DNA of 11,575 bases from an uncultured Coriobacteriaceae bacterium (GCA_900552935.1 USBN01000042.1:1-11575); one strand, 5' to 3'. Shown: positions 1-6,766, counted from the first letter of the stretch. The notes: generated by a model from the sequence alone, not told the origin. Program-made: numbers and translations.

Positions 1-1242
1 GGCGGTGATGAGGGCCGGCGGCAGCGAAATGCCAAATCCTCGCAGGTAGCCGCTCATGTTCTCGTATGCCATGCTGAACATGAACGACGGGAACAGGACG
101 CACATCCTCAGGTAGCCCAGCTCGACCACCGTGGAGTCGGGGTTGAAGGCGGCCATGATCTGCCTGCCGAATCCCAGCAGGATGGCGAGTACGATAAGCT
201 CTGCGACCTCCGCCTCCGCGAAAGCGATGAGCAGAATCTTCTTGCAGCGCTTGATTTGGCCGGCGCCGTAGTTCTGGCCCACGAAGGTGGTGCAGGCCTG
301 GCTGAACGAGTTCAGAAGGTTGTAGACCACGTACTCAAGCGACAGGACTGCCGAGCTCGCGGCCATGACCTCGGTGCCGAGGCTGTTGATGCAGGCTTGG
401 ATGACGATGTTCGCGAGGGAGAAGACCGCGCTCTGGAGGCCCGCAGGCAGGCCGATGCGCACGATGCGCCCGAGGACCTGGCGGTCGATGCCGAGCTCGC
501 GGGGGTTCAGGCGAATGGGTGAGTCTATGCGCACGAGGCGCACGAACAGGATGGCGGCGCTGACCGTGTAGCTGATCGCCGTCGCTGCTGCGGCGCCGCC
601 GACTCCCAAGTTCAGCACGGGGATGAACAGGAACACGAGCGCGACATTGACGAGGGAGGAGAACGCGAGCGCTTGGAGCGGCATCTTCGTGATGCCGACG
701 CTGCGGAATATCGCCGCCTCGAAGTTGTAGAGCATGATGGAGGGCATGCCCAGCAGGTAGACGCGCAGGAAGATGAGGGCCTGGTCGAGGTTCTCGGGCG
801 GTACGTTGAGGAGGCGGAGGAGGGGTGCTGCCAGCAGCTCTCCTACGAGCGTCACGGCGAGGCCAAAAACGGTGAGCGAGACCGAGCTGTGGACCGCCTT
901 GTGGACGGTGTCCTTGTCATTCGAGCCGATTGCGTTGGCGATGACGACGTTCGTGCCGAGCGCGATGCCGATGAACAGGTTGAGCAAGAGACTAGTGATG
1001 GGCGTGTTCGAGCCGACGGCCGCCATGGCGGCGGGGCCGGCCTCACCGGAGAGGTGGCCGACCATCATCGTATCGATGAGGGAACTCATCTGCTCGAGGA
1101 TGCCGGTGAGCGCGACGGGCAGGGCGAAGGCGGGAATCGTGCGCCAGAGTGAGCCGTGAAGCATATCGAGCCTGCGACGGCTACCAGCGGAGTGCTTCTC
1201 GTTTGTCGCTTCGCTCTGAATCACGCTCGTCTCTTCGCCCAT
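1..1242 (-). CDS. MATE family multidrug/cation exporter, C-terminus beyond window edge
   Basis: The reading frame runs from ATG at 1242 to base 1 with no stop: 414 codons of a protein that is usually about 450 residues. It belongs to the MATE family (NorM/DinF-like), inner-membrane exporters that expel drugs or organic cations in exchange for Na+ or H+. The sequence is hydrophobic with the expected two homologous halves. The first opens after a charged tail of about 30 residues with LWRTIPAFALPVALTGILEQ and SLIDTMMVGH (residues 32-63). The second starts near residue 260 with VLGRIVRIGLPAGLQSAVFS. The motif TTFVGQNYGAGQ in the second half is typical of the family. GGAAGG lies 9 bases before the ATG (1252-1257) and supports this start; a later in-frame ATG at codon 27 would also keep the whole first helix. 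The gene follows lysR in the same direction after a 117-bp gap holding a possible promoter. The substrate cannot be told from sequence. Confidence 0.93.
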   Translation of the reverse strand, partial: MGEETSVIQSEATNEKHSAGSRRRLDMLHGSLWRTIPAFALPVALTGILEQMSSLIDTMMVGHLSGEAGPAAMAAVGSNTPITSLLLNLFIGIALGTNVVIANAIGSNDKDTVHKAVHSSVSLTVFGLAVTLVGELLAAPLLRLLNVPPENLDQALIFLRVYLLGMPSIMLYNFEAAIFRSVGITKMPLQALAFSSLVNVALVFLFIPVLNLGVGGAAAATAISYTVSAAILFVRLVRIDSPIRLNPRELGIDRQVLGRIVRIGLPAGLQSAVFSLANIVIQACINSLGTEVMAASSAVLSLEYVVYNLLNSFSQACTTFVGQNYGAGQIKRCKKILLIAFAEAEVAELIVLAILLGFGRQIMAAFNPDSTVVELGYLRMCVLFPSFMFSMAYENMSGYLRGFGISLPPALITA

Positions 1243-1281
1243 GCCACCTAGCCTTCCGCGTGTACCCTGTTCGACAGCTCT

Positions 1282-1311
1282 AGTCTAGACACGCCGCGCC
1301 TGCGTGCGCAA
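1282..1311 (-). promoter_or_regulatory. Possible promoter of the MATE gene
   Basis: On the minus strand, TTGCGC (1306-1311) and TAGACT (1282-1287) are 18 bases apart, a fair sigma-70-type pair about 40 bases before the MATE start codon. The -10 box overlaps an odd-centred palindrome TCTAG-T-CTAGA (1279-1289), which could be a small operator. Weak evidence, read by eye only. Confidence 0.3.
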
Positions 1312-1341
1312 CGCTTTTGGGGGACTGAGGGTGGATTTGTA

Positions 1342-1358
1342 ACGGGCGCGCGGCCCGT
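1342..1358 (-). terminator. Hairpin just after the lysR stop codon
   Basis: ACGGGC and GCCCGT form a perfect 6-bp stem with a 5-base loop, one base beyond the lysR stop codon (1360-1362). No T-run follows on the minus strand, so it is at best a weak or Rho-assisted terminator. Confidence 0.3.
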
Positions 1359-1359
1359 C

Positions 1360-2274
1360 CTACAGGCAGTCGCAGGCGATGTCGGCGAACTCGTCGATGA
1401 CGTGCCAACGTTGCAGGCTTGCGGGCAAGCAGAGGCTGATCAGGTAGCTCGCGCTCGGGCCCAGGTCATAAAGCAGGAGCTCGCGGCGCTGAAGCCTGCT
1501 CGTGATGACGTCGAGCAGGTTGAGGGGGCAGATGCAGGCGCCGATGCCGTTCAGCGCCAGCGCCAGCAGCGTGTCCATGTTACGCGAGCTCGCGCGAACG
1601 ATCGGCTTGAATCCGGACCTGCCAAACAGCTCGCTCGCGATGATGCCCGTGACGTCCTCCGGTGGGCTCGCTACGAACGGGCATGTGGCGAGAGGGGAGA
1701 GGTCTCCCTCGGAGAGTGGCTCCGCGATGGCGTGCTTGTCGATGCCGACGTTCTGCAGGAGTCCCTCGCTCACCAGGAGCGCCGTCTGCTCGCGGTAGAG
1801 CGGGGTGGCCTCGATGCCGGGCACGGGGTGCCCCGCGACGCCAATCGCCAAGTCGATCTTGCCCTCCGCAAGCGCGAGCATGATGCCGTCGTTGTCGTTC
1901 TCGAGGATCCTTATCGCGACGTTCGGGTATTTCTTGCCGAGGGCCGGCGCGATGCGAGGGAGGACGGCGCGCCCGCGGGTGAAGGACACGCCGATGCGCA
2001 GCGTGCCGGTCTGCTCTGCGGAGTCGCCGGCGAGCTGACGCCTGAGGCTGCGCATCTCCGCGGAGAGCCGCTCGCAGTAGGCGAGGAAGGTGTCGCCCTG
2101 GTGCGTGAGCCGCAGGGGGACGGAGCGTTCGATAAGGGTGCATCCGAGCTCGCGCTCGACTCCGGCGATGTGCGCGGAGAGCGTCTGCTGCGTCACGTGC
2201 AGCCGCTCCGCCGCCTTCGTGAAGCTGCGCTCCTTCGCGATCGCCTTGAAATACTCCGCCGTCTGGAAGTTCAT
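1360..2274 (-). CDS. LysR-type transcriptional regulator
   Basis: A 304-residue protein, the usual LysR-family length. The N-terminal winged helix-turn-helix covers residues 1-60, with the signature FTKAAERLHVTQQTLSAHI at 18-36. A linker helix follows, then from about residue 90 the periplasmic-binding-protein-like effector domain (TLRIGVSFTRGRAVLPRIAP), which binds a small inducer in this family. The start is firm: GGGGA (2281-2285 on the complement) lies 6 bases before the ATG. The gene is divergent from the NhaC-type antiporter, the classic arrangement in which a LysR protein controls its neighbour and itself. A dyad at 2383-2403 between them fits a LysR binding site. The predicted start of transcription leaves a leader of more than 100 bases that would carry both GGGACAGTCCC palindromes. 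The effector is unknown; Na+, pH or a transported organic acid would fit the neighbour, by inference only. Confidence 0.95.
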   Translation of the reverse strand: MNFQTAEYFKAIAKERSFTKAAERLHVTQQTLSAHIAGVERELGCTLIERSVPLRLTHQGDTFLAYCERLSAEMRSLRRQLAGDSAEQTGTLRIGVSFTRGRAVLPRIAPALGKKYPNVAIRILENDNDGIMLALAEGKIDLAIGVAGHPVPGIEATPLYREQTALLVSEGLLQNVGIDKHAIAEPLSEGDLSPLATCPFVASPPEDVTGIIASELFGRSGFKPIVRASSRNMDTLLALALNGIGACICPLNLLDVITSRLQRRELLLYDLGPSASYLISLCLPASLQRWHVIDEFADIACDCL

Positions 2275-2295
2275 CTTGTCTCCCCGCCCACGCGA

Positions 2296-2324
2296 CCTGA
2301 AAAAGGGACAGTCCCTTTTTCAGG
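2296..2324. repeat. GGGACAGTCCC palindrome, copy 1 (29 bp)
   Basis: Two perfect 14-base arms (CCTGAAAAAGGGAC and its complement) surround a single central A at 2310. It lies 22 bases before the lysR start codon, so it would form a strong hairpin in the lysR leader. Its core and arms match copy 3 at 6788-6822. Confidence 0.9.
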
Positions 2325-2350
2325 GTTTGGCATGCCCGCGATTGAAAAAG

Positions 2351-2375
2351 TGACAAAGGGACAGTCCCTTTGTCA
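2351..2375. repeat. GGGACAGTCCC palindrome, copy 2 (25 bp, variant arms)
   Basis: Two perfect 12-base arms (TGACAAAGGGAC and its complement) surround a central A at 2363. The core GGGACAGTCCC is shared with copies 1 and 3, but the outer arms differ (TGACAAA instead of CCTGAAAAA). TGAAAAAG just before it (2344-2351) resembles the copy 1 arm, as if two variants had been joined. Its right arm supplies the possible -35 box of the nhaC promoter. Confidence 0.88.
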
Positions 2376-2398
2376 ACTCGTGGCCACAAGTATAGATT
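2370..2398 (+). promoter_or_regulatory. Possible nhaC promoter
   Basis: TTGTCA (2370-2375, 5 of 6 to TTGACA) and TAGATT (2393-2398) are 17 bases apart. An overlapping TATAGA (2391-2396) is an alternative -10 with a shorter spacer. The -35 lies in the right arm of palindrome copy 2 and the -10 inside the operator dyad. Confidence 0.4.
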
Positions 2399-2403
2399 GT
2401 GGC
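2383..2403. promoter_or_regulatory. Putative LysR-type operator between lysR and nhaC
   Basis: GCCACAA-N7-TTGTGGC is a perfect 7-bp dyad with a 7-base spacer. It fits the general LysR box (interrupted dyad containing T-N11-A). It covers the predicted -10 boxes of both divergent promoters, where an autorepressing LysR protein would be expected to bind. The dyad is seen directly; the binding protein is inferred from position. Confidence 0.6.
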
Positions 2404-2418
2404 AATTACTAGAAGCAA
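2389..2418 (-). promoter_or_regulatory. Possible lysR promoter
   Basis: On the minus strand, TATACT (2389-2394, 5 of 6 to consensus) has a weak -35, TTGCTT (2413-2418), 18 bases upstream. The -10 lies inside the GCCACAA-N7-TTGTGGC dyad, which would allow autoregulation. The transcript would carry a leader of about 105-110 bases with both palindromes. Confidence 0.35.
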
Positions 2419-2487
2419 CAGTTTGAACGTGTGGATATCGGGGCGCATAGTGGGGTGGCAAGCGGGCGGAGGGAGACCTGCAGCGAC

Positions 2488-3840
2488 GTGGATGTGGAGG
2501 ATGTCTTGGCGGAGACCGTGGTTCTCGGGGCGTTTTGTGCGGAGCTCGTCGCCTGCGTGGCGCTTCGCGTTCCCATGCCGTTCGCGCTGCTCGTGGGCCT
2601 CGCCATGTTCTGCTCCTACGGCGCCTACCGCGGCCATGGGGTCGGCGAGCTTGCACGTATGTGCGCGCGCGGCATCTACTCCGCGCGTGGCGTGATCCAG
2701 TCGTTCGCCCTCATCGGCATCCTCACGGCGCTGTGGCGCGCCTGTGGCACGGTCTCCCAGATCGTGGTCATGGTGACGCCGCTCGTCACTCCGACAACCG
2801 CGTCTCTCTCAGTCTTCCTGCTCTGCTCGCTCATGTCGTTTCTCACGGGCACCGCGTTTGGCACGGCCGCAACGATGGGCGTGGTTAGCATGACGATGGC
2901 GAGCTCCATGGGCGCGAACCCGCTGGTCTGCGGTGGCGCGGTGCTTGCCGGCGCCTACTTTGGAGACCGCTGCTCCCCGATGAGCTCGAGCGCCCTCCTC
3001 GTCCGTTCGGTCACCGGCACCAGCATGTCTGACAACTTCAAGGCGATGATGCGCTCCTCGGCGGTTCCCTTCGTGGGTTCGGTCGCGATCTATGCCGCGG
3101 CGGGCCTGCTCCTCCGCCCGAGCGGTTCGTTTGGCTCCGCATCTACCGCCACGGTGCTGGCTGCCTACTTCGATCAGGGCATCGTCGCCCTGCTGCCTGT
3201 GGTTCCCGTCATCGTTTTCCCGCTCATGCATATCGGCATGAAGCGCTCGATGGCGGCGAGCATCGCGGTCGCAGCTCTCGTGTGCGTTGCTTTCCGCGGC
3301 GTCGCGCCGATGGATGTCGCCGCCTTCAGCCTGCTTGGCTTTCGCGCCTCGAACCCGCTCATCTCGAGGCTCATGTCGGGCGGTGGCATCGTCTCGATGC
3401 TCAACGTGACCGTCGTCGTGTGCCTGGCCTCGTCCTTCGTCGGCATCTTCGAGGGAACTGGCCTTCTTGATGGCATCCGCAGCCATATGGAGGGGGTCGC
3501 GGAGAGGATCACCCCCTTCGGGGCAATTCTTGCGGTGACGGTGCCGGCGAGCATGGTTGCCTGCAACCAGACGCTCGGCATCATGCTCGCGAGCCAGCTC
3601 TGCGAGAACATCGAGCCCAACAGGCGCTCGCTGGCCCTCGCCCTCGAGGACTCCGCCGTGGTCATCTCGCCCCTGGTGCCGTGGTCGATCGCCTGCACCG
3701 CGGCCATGACGATGTGCGGCGCCCCCTCGGCCTGCTGGGTCACCGCGGTCTATCTGTGGTTCATTCCTCTCTGGCACCTGCTCTGCAGCCTGCACTCGCA
3801 GCGCACCGGTCGTCTCGTCCCGGCGATTGCCTGCGAGTAG
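2488..3840 (+). CDS. NhaC-family Na+/H+ antiporter
   Basis: An inner-membrane protein of about 450 residues with roughly a dozen hydrophobic segments, the usual NhaC length. Counted from 2488, the signatures are GTAFGTAATMGV (121-132), GAYFGDRCSPMSS (155-167), ACNQTLGIML (358-367) and LEDSAVVISPLVPWS (386-400). The family exchanges Na+ for H+, and some members (MleN) exchange malate/Na+ for lactate/H+, so the exact substrate is open. The start is uncertain. The frame opens at GTG 2431, but 2431-2487 has no ribosome site and rare codons (GGG, AGG, CGG, AGT). GTG 2488 follows GGAGGGAG (2468-2475) at 12 bases, and TTG 2506 follows GGAGG (2496-2500) at 5 bases. I chose 2488; 2506 is nearly as good. 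The gene is divergent from lysR, its likely regulator, and convergent with the large fusion gene downstream. Confidence 0.9.
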   Translation: MDVEDVLAETVVLGAFCAELVACVALRVPMPFALLVGLAMFCSYGAYRGHGVGELARMCARGIYSARGVIQSFALIGILTALWRACGTVSQIVVMVTPLVTPTTASLSVFLLCSLMSFLTGTAFGTAATMGVVSMTMASSMGANPLVCGGAVLAGAYFGDRCSPMSSSALLVRSVTGTSMSDNFKAMMRSSAVPFVGSVAIYAAAGLLLRPSGSFGSASTATVLAAYFDQGIVALLPVVPVIVFPLMHIGMKRSMAASIAVAALVCVAFRGVAPMDVAAFSLLGFRASNPLISRLMSGGGIVSMLNVTVVVCLASSFVGIFEGTGLLDGIRSHMEGVAERITPFGAILAVTVPASMVACNQTLGIMLASQLCENIEPNRRSLALALEDSAVVISPLVPWSIACTAAMTMCGAPSACWVTAVYLWFIPLWHLLCSLHSQRTGRLVPAIACE

Positions 3841-3843
3841 CTG

Positions 3844-3873
3844 ACGCGGCAGCGACGCAGCGGCCTGCCGCGT
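3844..3873 (+). terminator. GC hairpin after nhaC
   Basis: ACGCGGCAG (3844-3852) and CTGCCGCGT (3865-3873) form a perfect 9-bp stem with a 12-base loop, three bases after the nhaC stop codon. There is no T-run, so it may act as a 3'-end barrier or weak terminator rather than a standard intrinsic one. Confidence 0.4.
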
Positions 3874-3886
3874 GTCGCGCCGAGCG

Positions 3887-3928
3887 GCGACGCGCCTACA
3901 GCGACGCGGCTACGGCGACGCGGCTGAT
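3887..3928. repeat. Three tandem 14-bp repeats
   Basis: Three consecutive 14-base units start at 3887, 3901 and 3915. All begin GCGACGCG, followed by CCTACA, GCTACG and GCTGAT, so the last unit is the most diverged. They lie in a very GC-rich, low-complexity stretch between convergent genes. TGTCGCGCCG also occurs at both ends (3873-3882 and 3928-3937). Confidence 0.75.
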
Positions 3929-3974
3929 GTCGCGCCGGCCTGCTGCGCGTCGCACCGCTCGCCTAGAAACGAAA

Positions 3975-4034
3975 ACCTACCTCTTGTAAGGAATCGGGCT
4001 CGATTTCGGCCTCGAAACCTTACAAGAGGTAGGT
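3975..4034. repeat. 60-bp structured inverted repeat; possible bidirectional terminator or small mobile repeat
   Basis: Perfect 17-bp arms, ACCTACCTCTTGTAAGG at 3975-3991 and its complement at 4018-4034, flank a 26-base centre. The centre holds two more small stems: ATCG-GGCT-CGAT (3993-4004) and TTTCG-GCCT-CGAAA (4004-4017), which share one base. The folded form would be a long stem topped by two short hairpins. On the minus strand the stem is followed by TTTTCGTTT, so it could terminate the 888-residue gene; on the plus strand no T-run follows. Its lower GC than the flanks also fits an inserted repetitive element. Confidence 0.75.
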
Positions 4035-4074
4035 ATTGGCGATTTGAGAGGACCCGCGCCGGGTAGCCGCGAAC

Positions 4075-4093
4075 CGCGACTCCCGTCGTCGCG
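4075..4093 (-). terminator. Small hairpin after the fusion gene
   Basis: CGCGAC and GTCGCG pair across a 7-base loop, a few bases beyond the stop codon of the 888-residue gene (4100-4102). No T-run follows. A second small stem (ACCCG-CGC-CGGGT, 4052-4064) and the 17-bp inverted repeat lie further along, so the 3' end is heavily structured. Confidence 0.35.
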
Positions 4094-4099
4094 AGCGCC

Positions 4100-6766
4100 C
4101 TACTTCCTCGGGCGGTATGCGGGGTCGACCTCCTGCAGCTCGGCGAAGGAGTCGATCTCGATGATGTGCGAGGGGGCGCACTCGCGCACGTGCACGTCGT
4201 AGTTCTCGGCAAGGATGCGGCAGGGCACGTCATCCCAGAAGATCTGGCGGTTCTCGTCAGACATCTCGAACGCGACGGGTAGGTCGCGAGCGAGCTTGGC
4301 GCCGTCCTCGGCCGTCCAGTAGGAGAGGCCGACCATCTGCCAGCAGTCGTGGCCGAGGTCCTTGGCGAGCTTCGTGATGCGGCCGCTCTCGTCCGTCTCG
4401 AAGTACCAGTCGAGCGTCTCGTCAACGGGGAATCCCAGGTAGCTGCTCCGGTACTGGTACTTGCTGATGTAGCGCGGGTCCGTGAGGTAGAGGTCTGACT
4501 CGAAGGCGTAGGCGTTCTGGAAGCACTCGGGCACGGCTTTGACCGCCGCCACGGCGGAGGAGATGTTGTTCGTCTCGGCGAAGATGGGGTTGTCGATGAA
4601 GCGGATCCCGGGGTATTGCTTGAGCAGGACGTCGAACTCGTCCGGCAGGTAGCCGCGGATGACGTAGATCTCCTCGATGCCCGCGGCGAGCACGGCGTCA
4701 ATCAGGCGCTCGATGAAGCGCTTGCCGTGGACGCGCACGAGTGGCTTGGGCGTGTTGACCGTGATCGGCAGCATGCGCGAGCCAAAGCCCGCCGCGAAGA
4801 AGACCGCTCGGCGCGCGCGATAGGGCTCGAGTGACATGAATCCCGCCGTGGTGAGCGAGGCACCCATGCTCGTGCGGTTGACGAGGCCCTCGTCCGCGAG
4901 CCGCGCAAGCATGGAGGCGTCCGCCTCGTTGCTCCTCCCGCCTTCGACGGCGACGAGTGCGTCGAACTCGGGGCGCGTGAGGGCGTGGAGGTTCTTGCAA
5001 CTCTCGTCCAGCATTTCCTGCGCGGCGGCACTGAAATCCTTCGCGGCGTCATACCAGATGCGCGTCCACTTGCCGACCGGCGCGCCCTTGCTCTCCTTGA
5101 AGAGCGCCCAGACGTACCAGTACCAGCCCACGACAGCCACACACGCGGTGCAGTGCAGCAGCTCCTCGTCGGTCGCCTCCCGGCCGAAGTAGTAGGGCAG
5201 CACCTCGAGCGCGCGCTTGACGCTATAGCCCGAGCCCTGCGCGATGAAGTTGCCAAAGTCGCAGCCGTAGTCGCCCATGGCCGCGTACTCCCAGTCGATG
5301 AGGCAGATGTCGTCACCGGTAACGAGGAGGTTCGGGCCGTAGAAGTCGTTGTGACAGAGGACGGGGGCGCCGGCGCCGGTGCGCATCGGGCCGACGAGCT
5401 TGCCGATTTGCTCCGCAAGCTCGTCGAAATCCGCAGGCAGCGGCCAGCCCTCCTCCTCGAGCAGGTGCCAGATTCGCTTCGCCTCGTCGTAGAAGTCGAA
5501 CTTCCAGGGCGAGGTGGCGCCGGACGCGTGGAGCGAGCGCGCGATCTCGAGCGCGCGCCTGACCTCGTCCTCATTCTCATAGTCGAGCTCGTGGCAGCCC
5601 TCGATGAATCGGCTGAGCTTCCAGCCGGTCTTGGGGTCCTCGTAGATGAAACTCGAATCGAGGCCCAGGTCAGAGGCGATGCCGAGGGCGTAGGTCTCCG
5701 CCTCGCGGTTGATGATCTCGTCCGTGCCGGCGCCGGGGTGACGGTAGACGTAGCGCACGCCCCTGCAGGTGAAGAGGACGGACAGGTTCGTGAGGCCCGA
5801 GTCGAGCGGGCGGACGTCCGTGATGTCGTCGCGGCCGCAGCTGAGCGTGCGGCAGATGTTGTCGAGGATCGCGGAATCGACGTTCTCCATGAAGGCCGTG
5901 TCGAAGGCGCAGAGATCGCCGAGGTAGTCGAACTCGTGGATCGTGTCGCGAGTGAGCTTGCGGGCGAACATGTGCAGCTCGTCGACGTGCTCGATGAAGA
6001 TGGTCTCCCAGAGCTTGCCCTCGGTCTCGGGGAGGTTGTACTCGTCCTCGAGGATGTCGAGGTAGTCGTCGGCGAAGTCCTGGTCGAGGTAGGCCGGGCC
6101 CTCCATGCGCCAGGCGACGTCGGTGTCCTTGCGCGCGGCGACGATGAGGTCGTTGGCGCCGAGGTCGAATGCCTGCTTGGCGCCCTTGCCCTGGGTGCGC
6201 ACGGCCACGCAACTGGAGCGGTACTCGTACGGGTGGAAGAGGTTTTCCTCGTAATACTGGTCCGCCGGGCAGACGTAGGTGTTGCCAAGGTAGCTGCGCG
6301 CGCTCCAGAGCGACGCGTGGTTGTTCCTGGTGGCGTATTCCGTCGTCTGGACGAGCTTTACGCCGAGCTTGTCCTCGAGGTAGTAGAAGCTCTCCTTCAT
6401 CGGTCCGACGACCACGTGGATGTCCTCGACGCCCGCCTCGCGCAGCTGGCGGATGAGACGCTCGATGAGGACCTCGCCCCTCACGCGGAAGAGCGCCTTG
6501 GGACGCTCGAAGGACAGCGGAGCGAAGCGCCTGCCGATGCCCGCGGCGAGGATGATGGCGCCACGCACGCGGAACGGCTCGAGCGCATCGCGTCCGGCGT
6601 CGGTGATGGAAAGGTCACTCGCGACGAGGCCGGCTTCCGTCAGCGCGCGAACGGCCTTGTTGACCGAGCCGAGCGAGATACCGGCGTTGGCGACGATGTC
6701 ACGCTGCGTGGTCGCGGGCTTGGTGGCCAGCGAGGAGAGAACGCGGAACTGGATGTGCGAAATCAT
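4100..6766 (-). CDS. Fusion protein: winged helix, LicC-like nucleotidyltransferase, LicA-like choline kinase, degenerate winged helix, second LicC-like nucleotidyltransferase
   Basis: An 888-residue cytoplasmic protein with five parts. Residues 1-66 are a MarR-like winged helix (TQRDIVANAGISLGSVNKAV). Residues 68-295 are a nucleotidyltransferase with LAAGIGRRFAPLSFERPK (73-90), RNNHASLW (147-154) and a likely metal-binding Asp169 in PADQ. Residues 300-590 are a choline/ethanolamine kinase-type phosphotransferase with SGLTNLS (323-329), INREAE (352-357), the catalytic HNDFYGPN (472-479) and the metal-binding DWE (491-493). Residues 594-648 resemble a worn winged helix. Residues 653-888 are a second nucleotidyltransferase with FAAGFGSRMLPITVNTPK (657-674), ETNNISSAV (731-739) and Asp758 in ESDLYL. 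In the Lic pathway a kinase makes phosphocholine and LicC makes CDP-choline for surface-polymer decoration; the true substrate here is unproven. AAGGA (6773-6777 on the complement) lies 6 bases before the ATG and fixes the start. It is downstream of the amidohydrolase and may be cotranscribed. No licB- or licD-like gene is present. Confidence 0.92.
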   Translation of the reverse strand: MISHIQFRVLSSLATKPATTQRDIVANAGISLGSVNKAVRALTEAGLVASDLSITDAGRDALEPFRVRGAIILAAGIGRRFAPLSFERPKALFRVRGEVLIERLIRQLREAGVEDIHVVVGPMKESFYYLEDKLGVKLVQTTEYATRNNHASLWSARSYLGNTYVCPADQYYEENLFHPYEYRSSCVAVRTQGKGAKQAFDLGANDLIVAARKDTDVAWRMEGPAYLDQDFADDYLDILEDEYNLPETEGKLWETIFIEHVDELHMFARKLTRDTIHEFDYLGDLCAFDTAFMENVDSAILDNICRTLSCGRDDITDVRPLDSGLTNLSVLFTCRGVRYVYRHPGAGTDEIINREAETYALGIASDLGLDSSFIYEDPKTGWKLSRFIEGCHELDYENEDEVRRALEIARSLHASGATSPWKFDFYDEAKRIWHLLEEEGWPLPADFDELAEQIGKLVGPMRTGAGAPVLCHNDFYGPNLLVTGDDICLIDWEYAAMGDYGCDFGNFIAQGSGYSVKRALEVLPYYFGREATDEELLHCTACVAVVGWYWYVWALFKESKGAPVGKWTRIWYDAAKDFSAAAQEMLDESCKNLHALTRPEFDALVAVEGGRSNEADASMLARLADEGLVNRTSMGASLTTAGFMSLEPYRARRAVFFAAGFGSRMLPITVNTPKPLVRVHGKRFIERLIDAVLAAGIEEIYVIRGYLPDEFDVLLKQYPGIRFIDNPIFAETNNISSAVAAVKAVPECFQNAYAFESDLYLTDPRYISKYQYRSSYLGFPVDETLDWYFETDESGRITKLAKDLGHDCWQMVGLSYWTAEDGAKLARDLPVAFEMSDENRQIFWDDVPCRILAENYDVHVRECAPSHIIEIDSFAELQEVDPAYRPRK

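Noticed and set aside
2296..2375. CRISPR array from the repeated palindromes
   Set aside because: Only two adjacent units with different arms and no regular spacers; no cas genes.
1402..2412. Plus-strand frame of 336 codons opposite lysR
   Set aside because: Antisense to a clear LysR gene and without a plausible fold; it also runs through the two palindromes.
1580..2656. Minus-strand frame of 358 codons across the lysR/nhaC control region
   Set aside because: It overlaps lysR in another frame and nhaC in antisense, is Arg-rich and low-complexity, and reads through the operator and palindromes.
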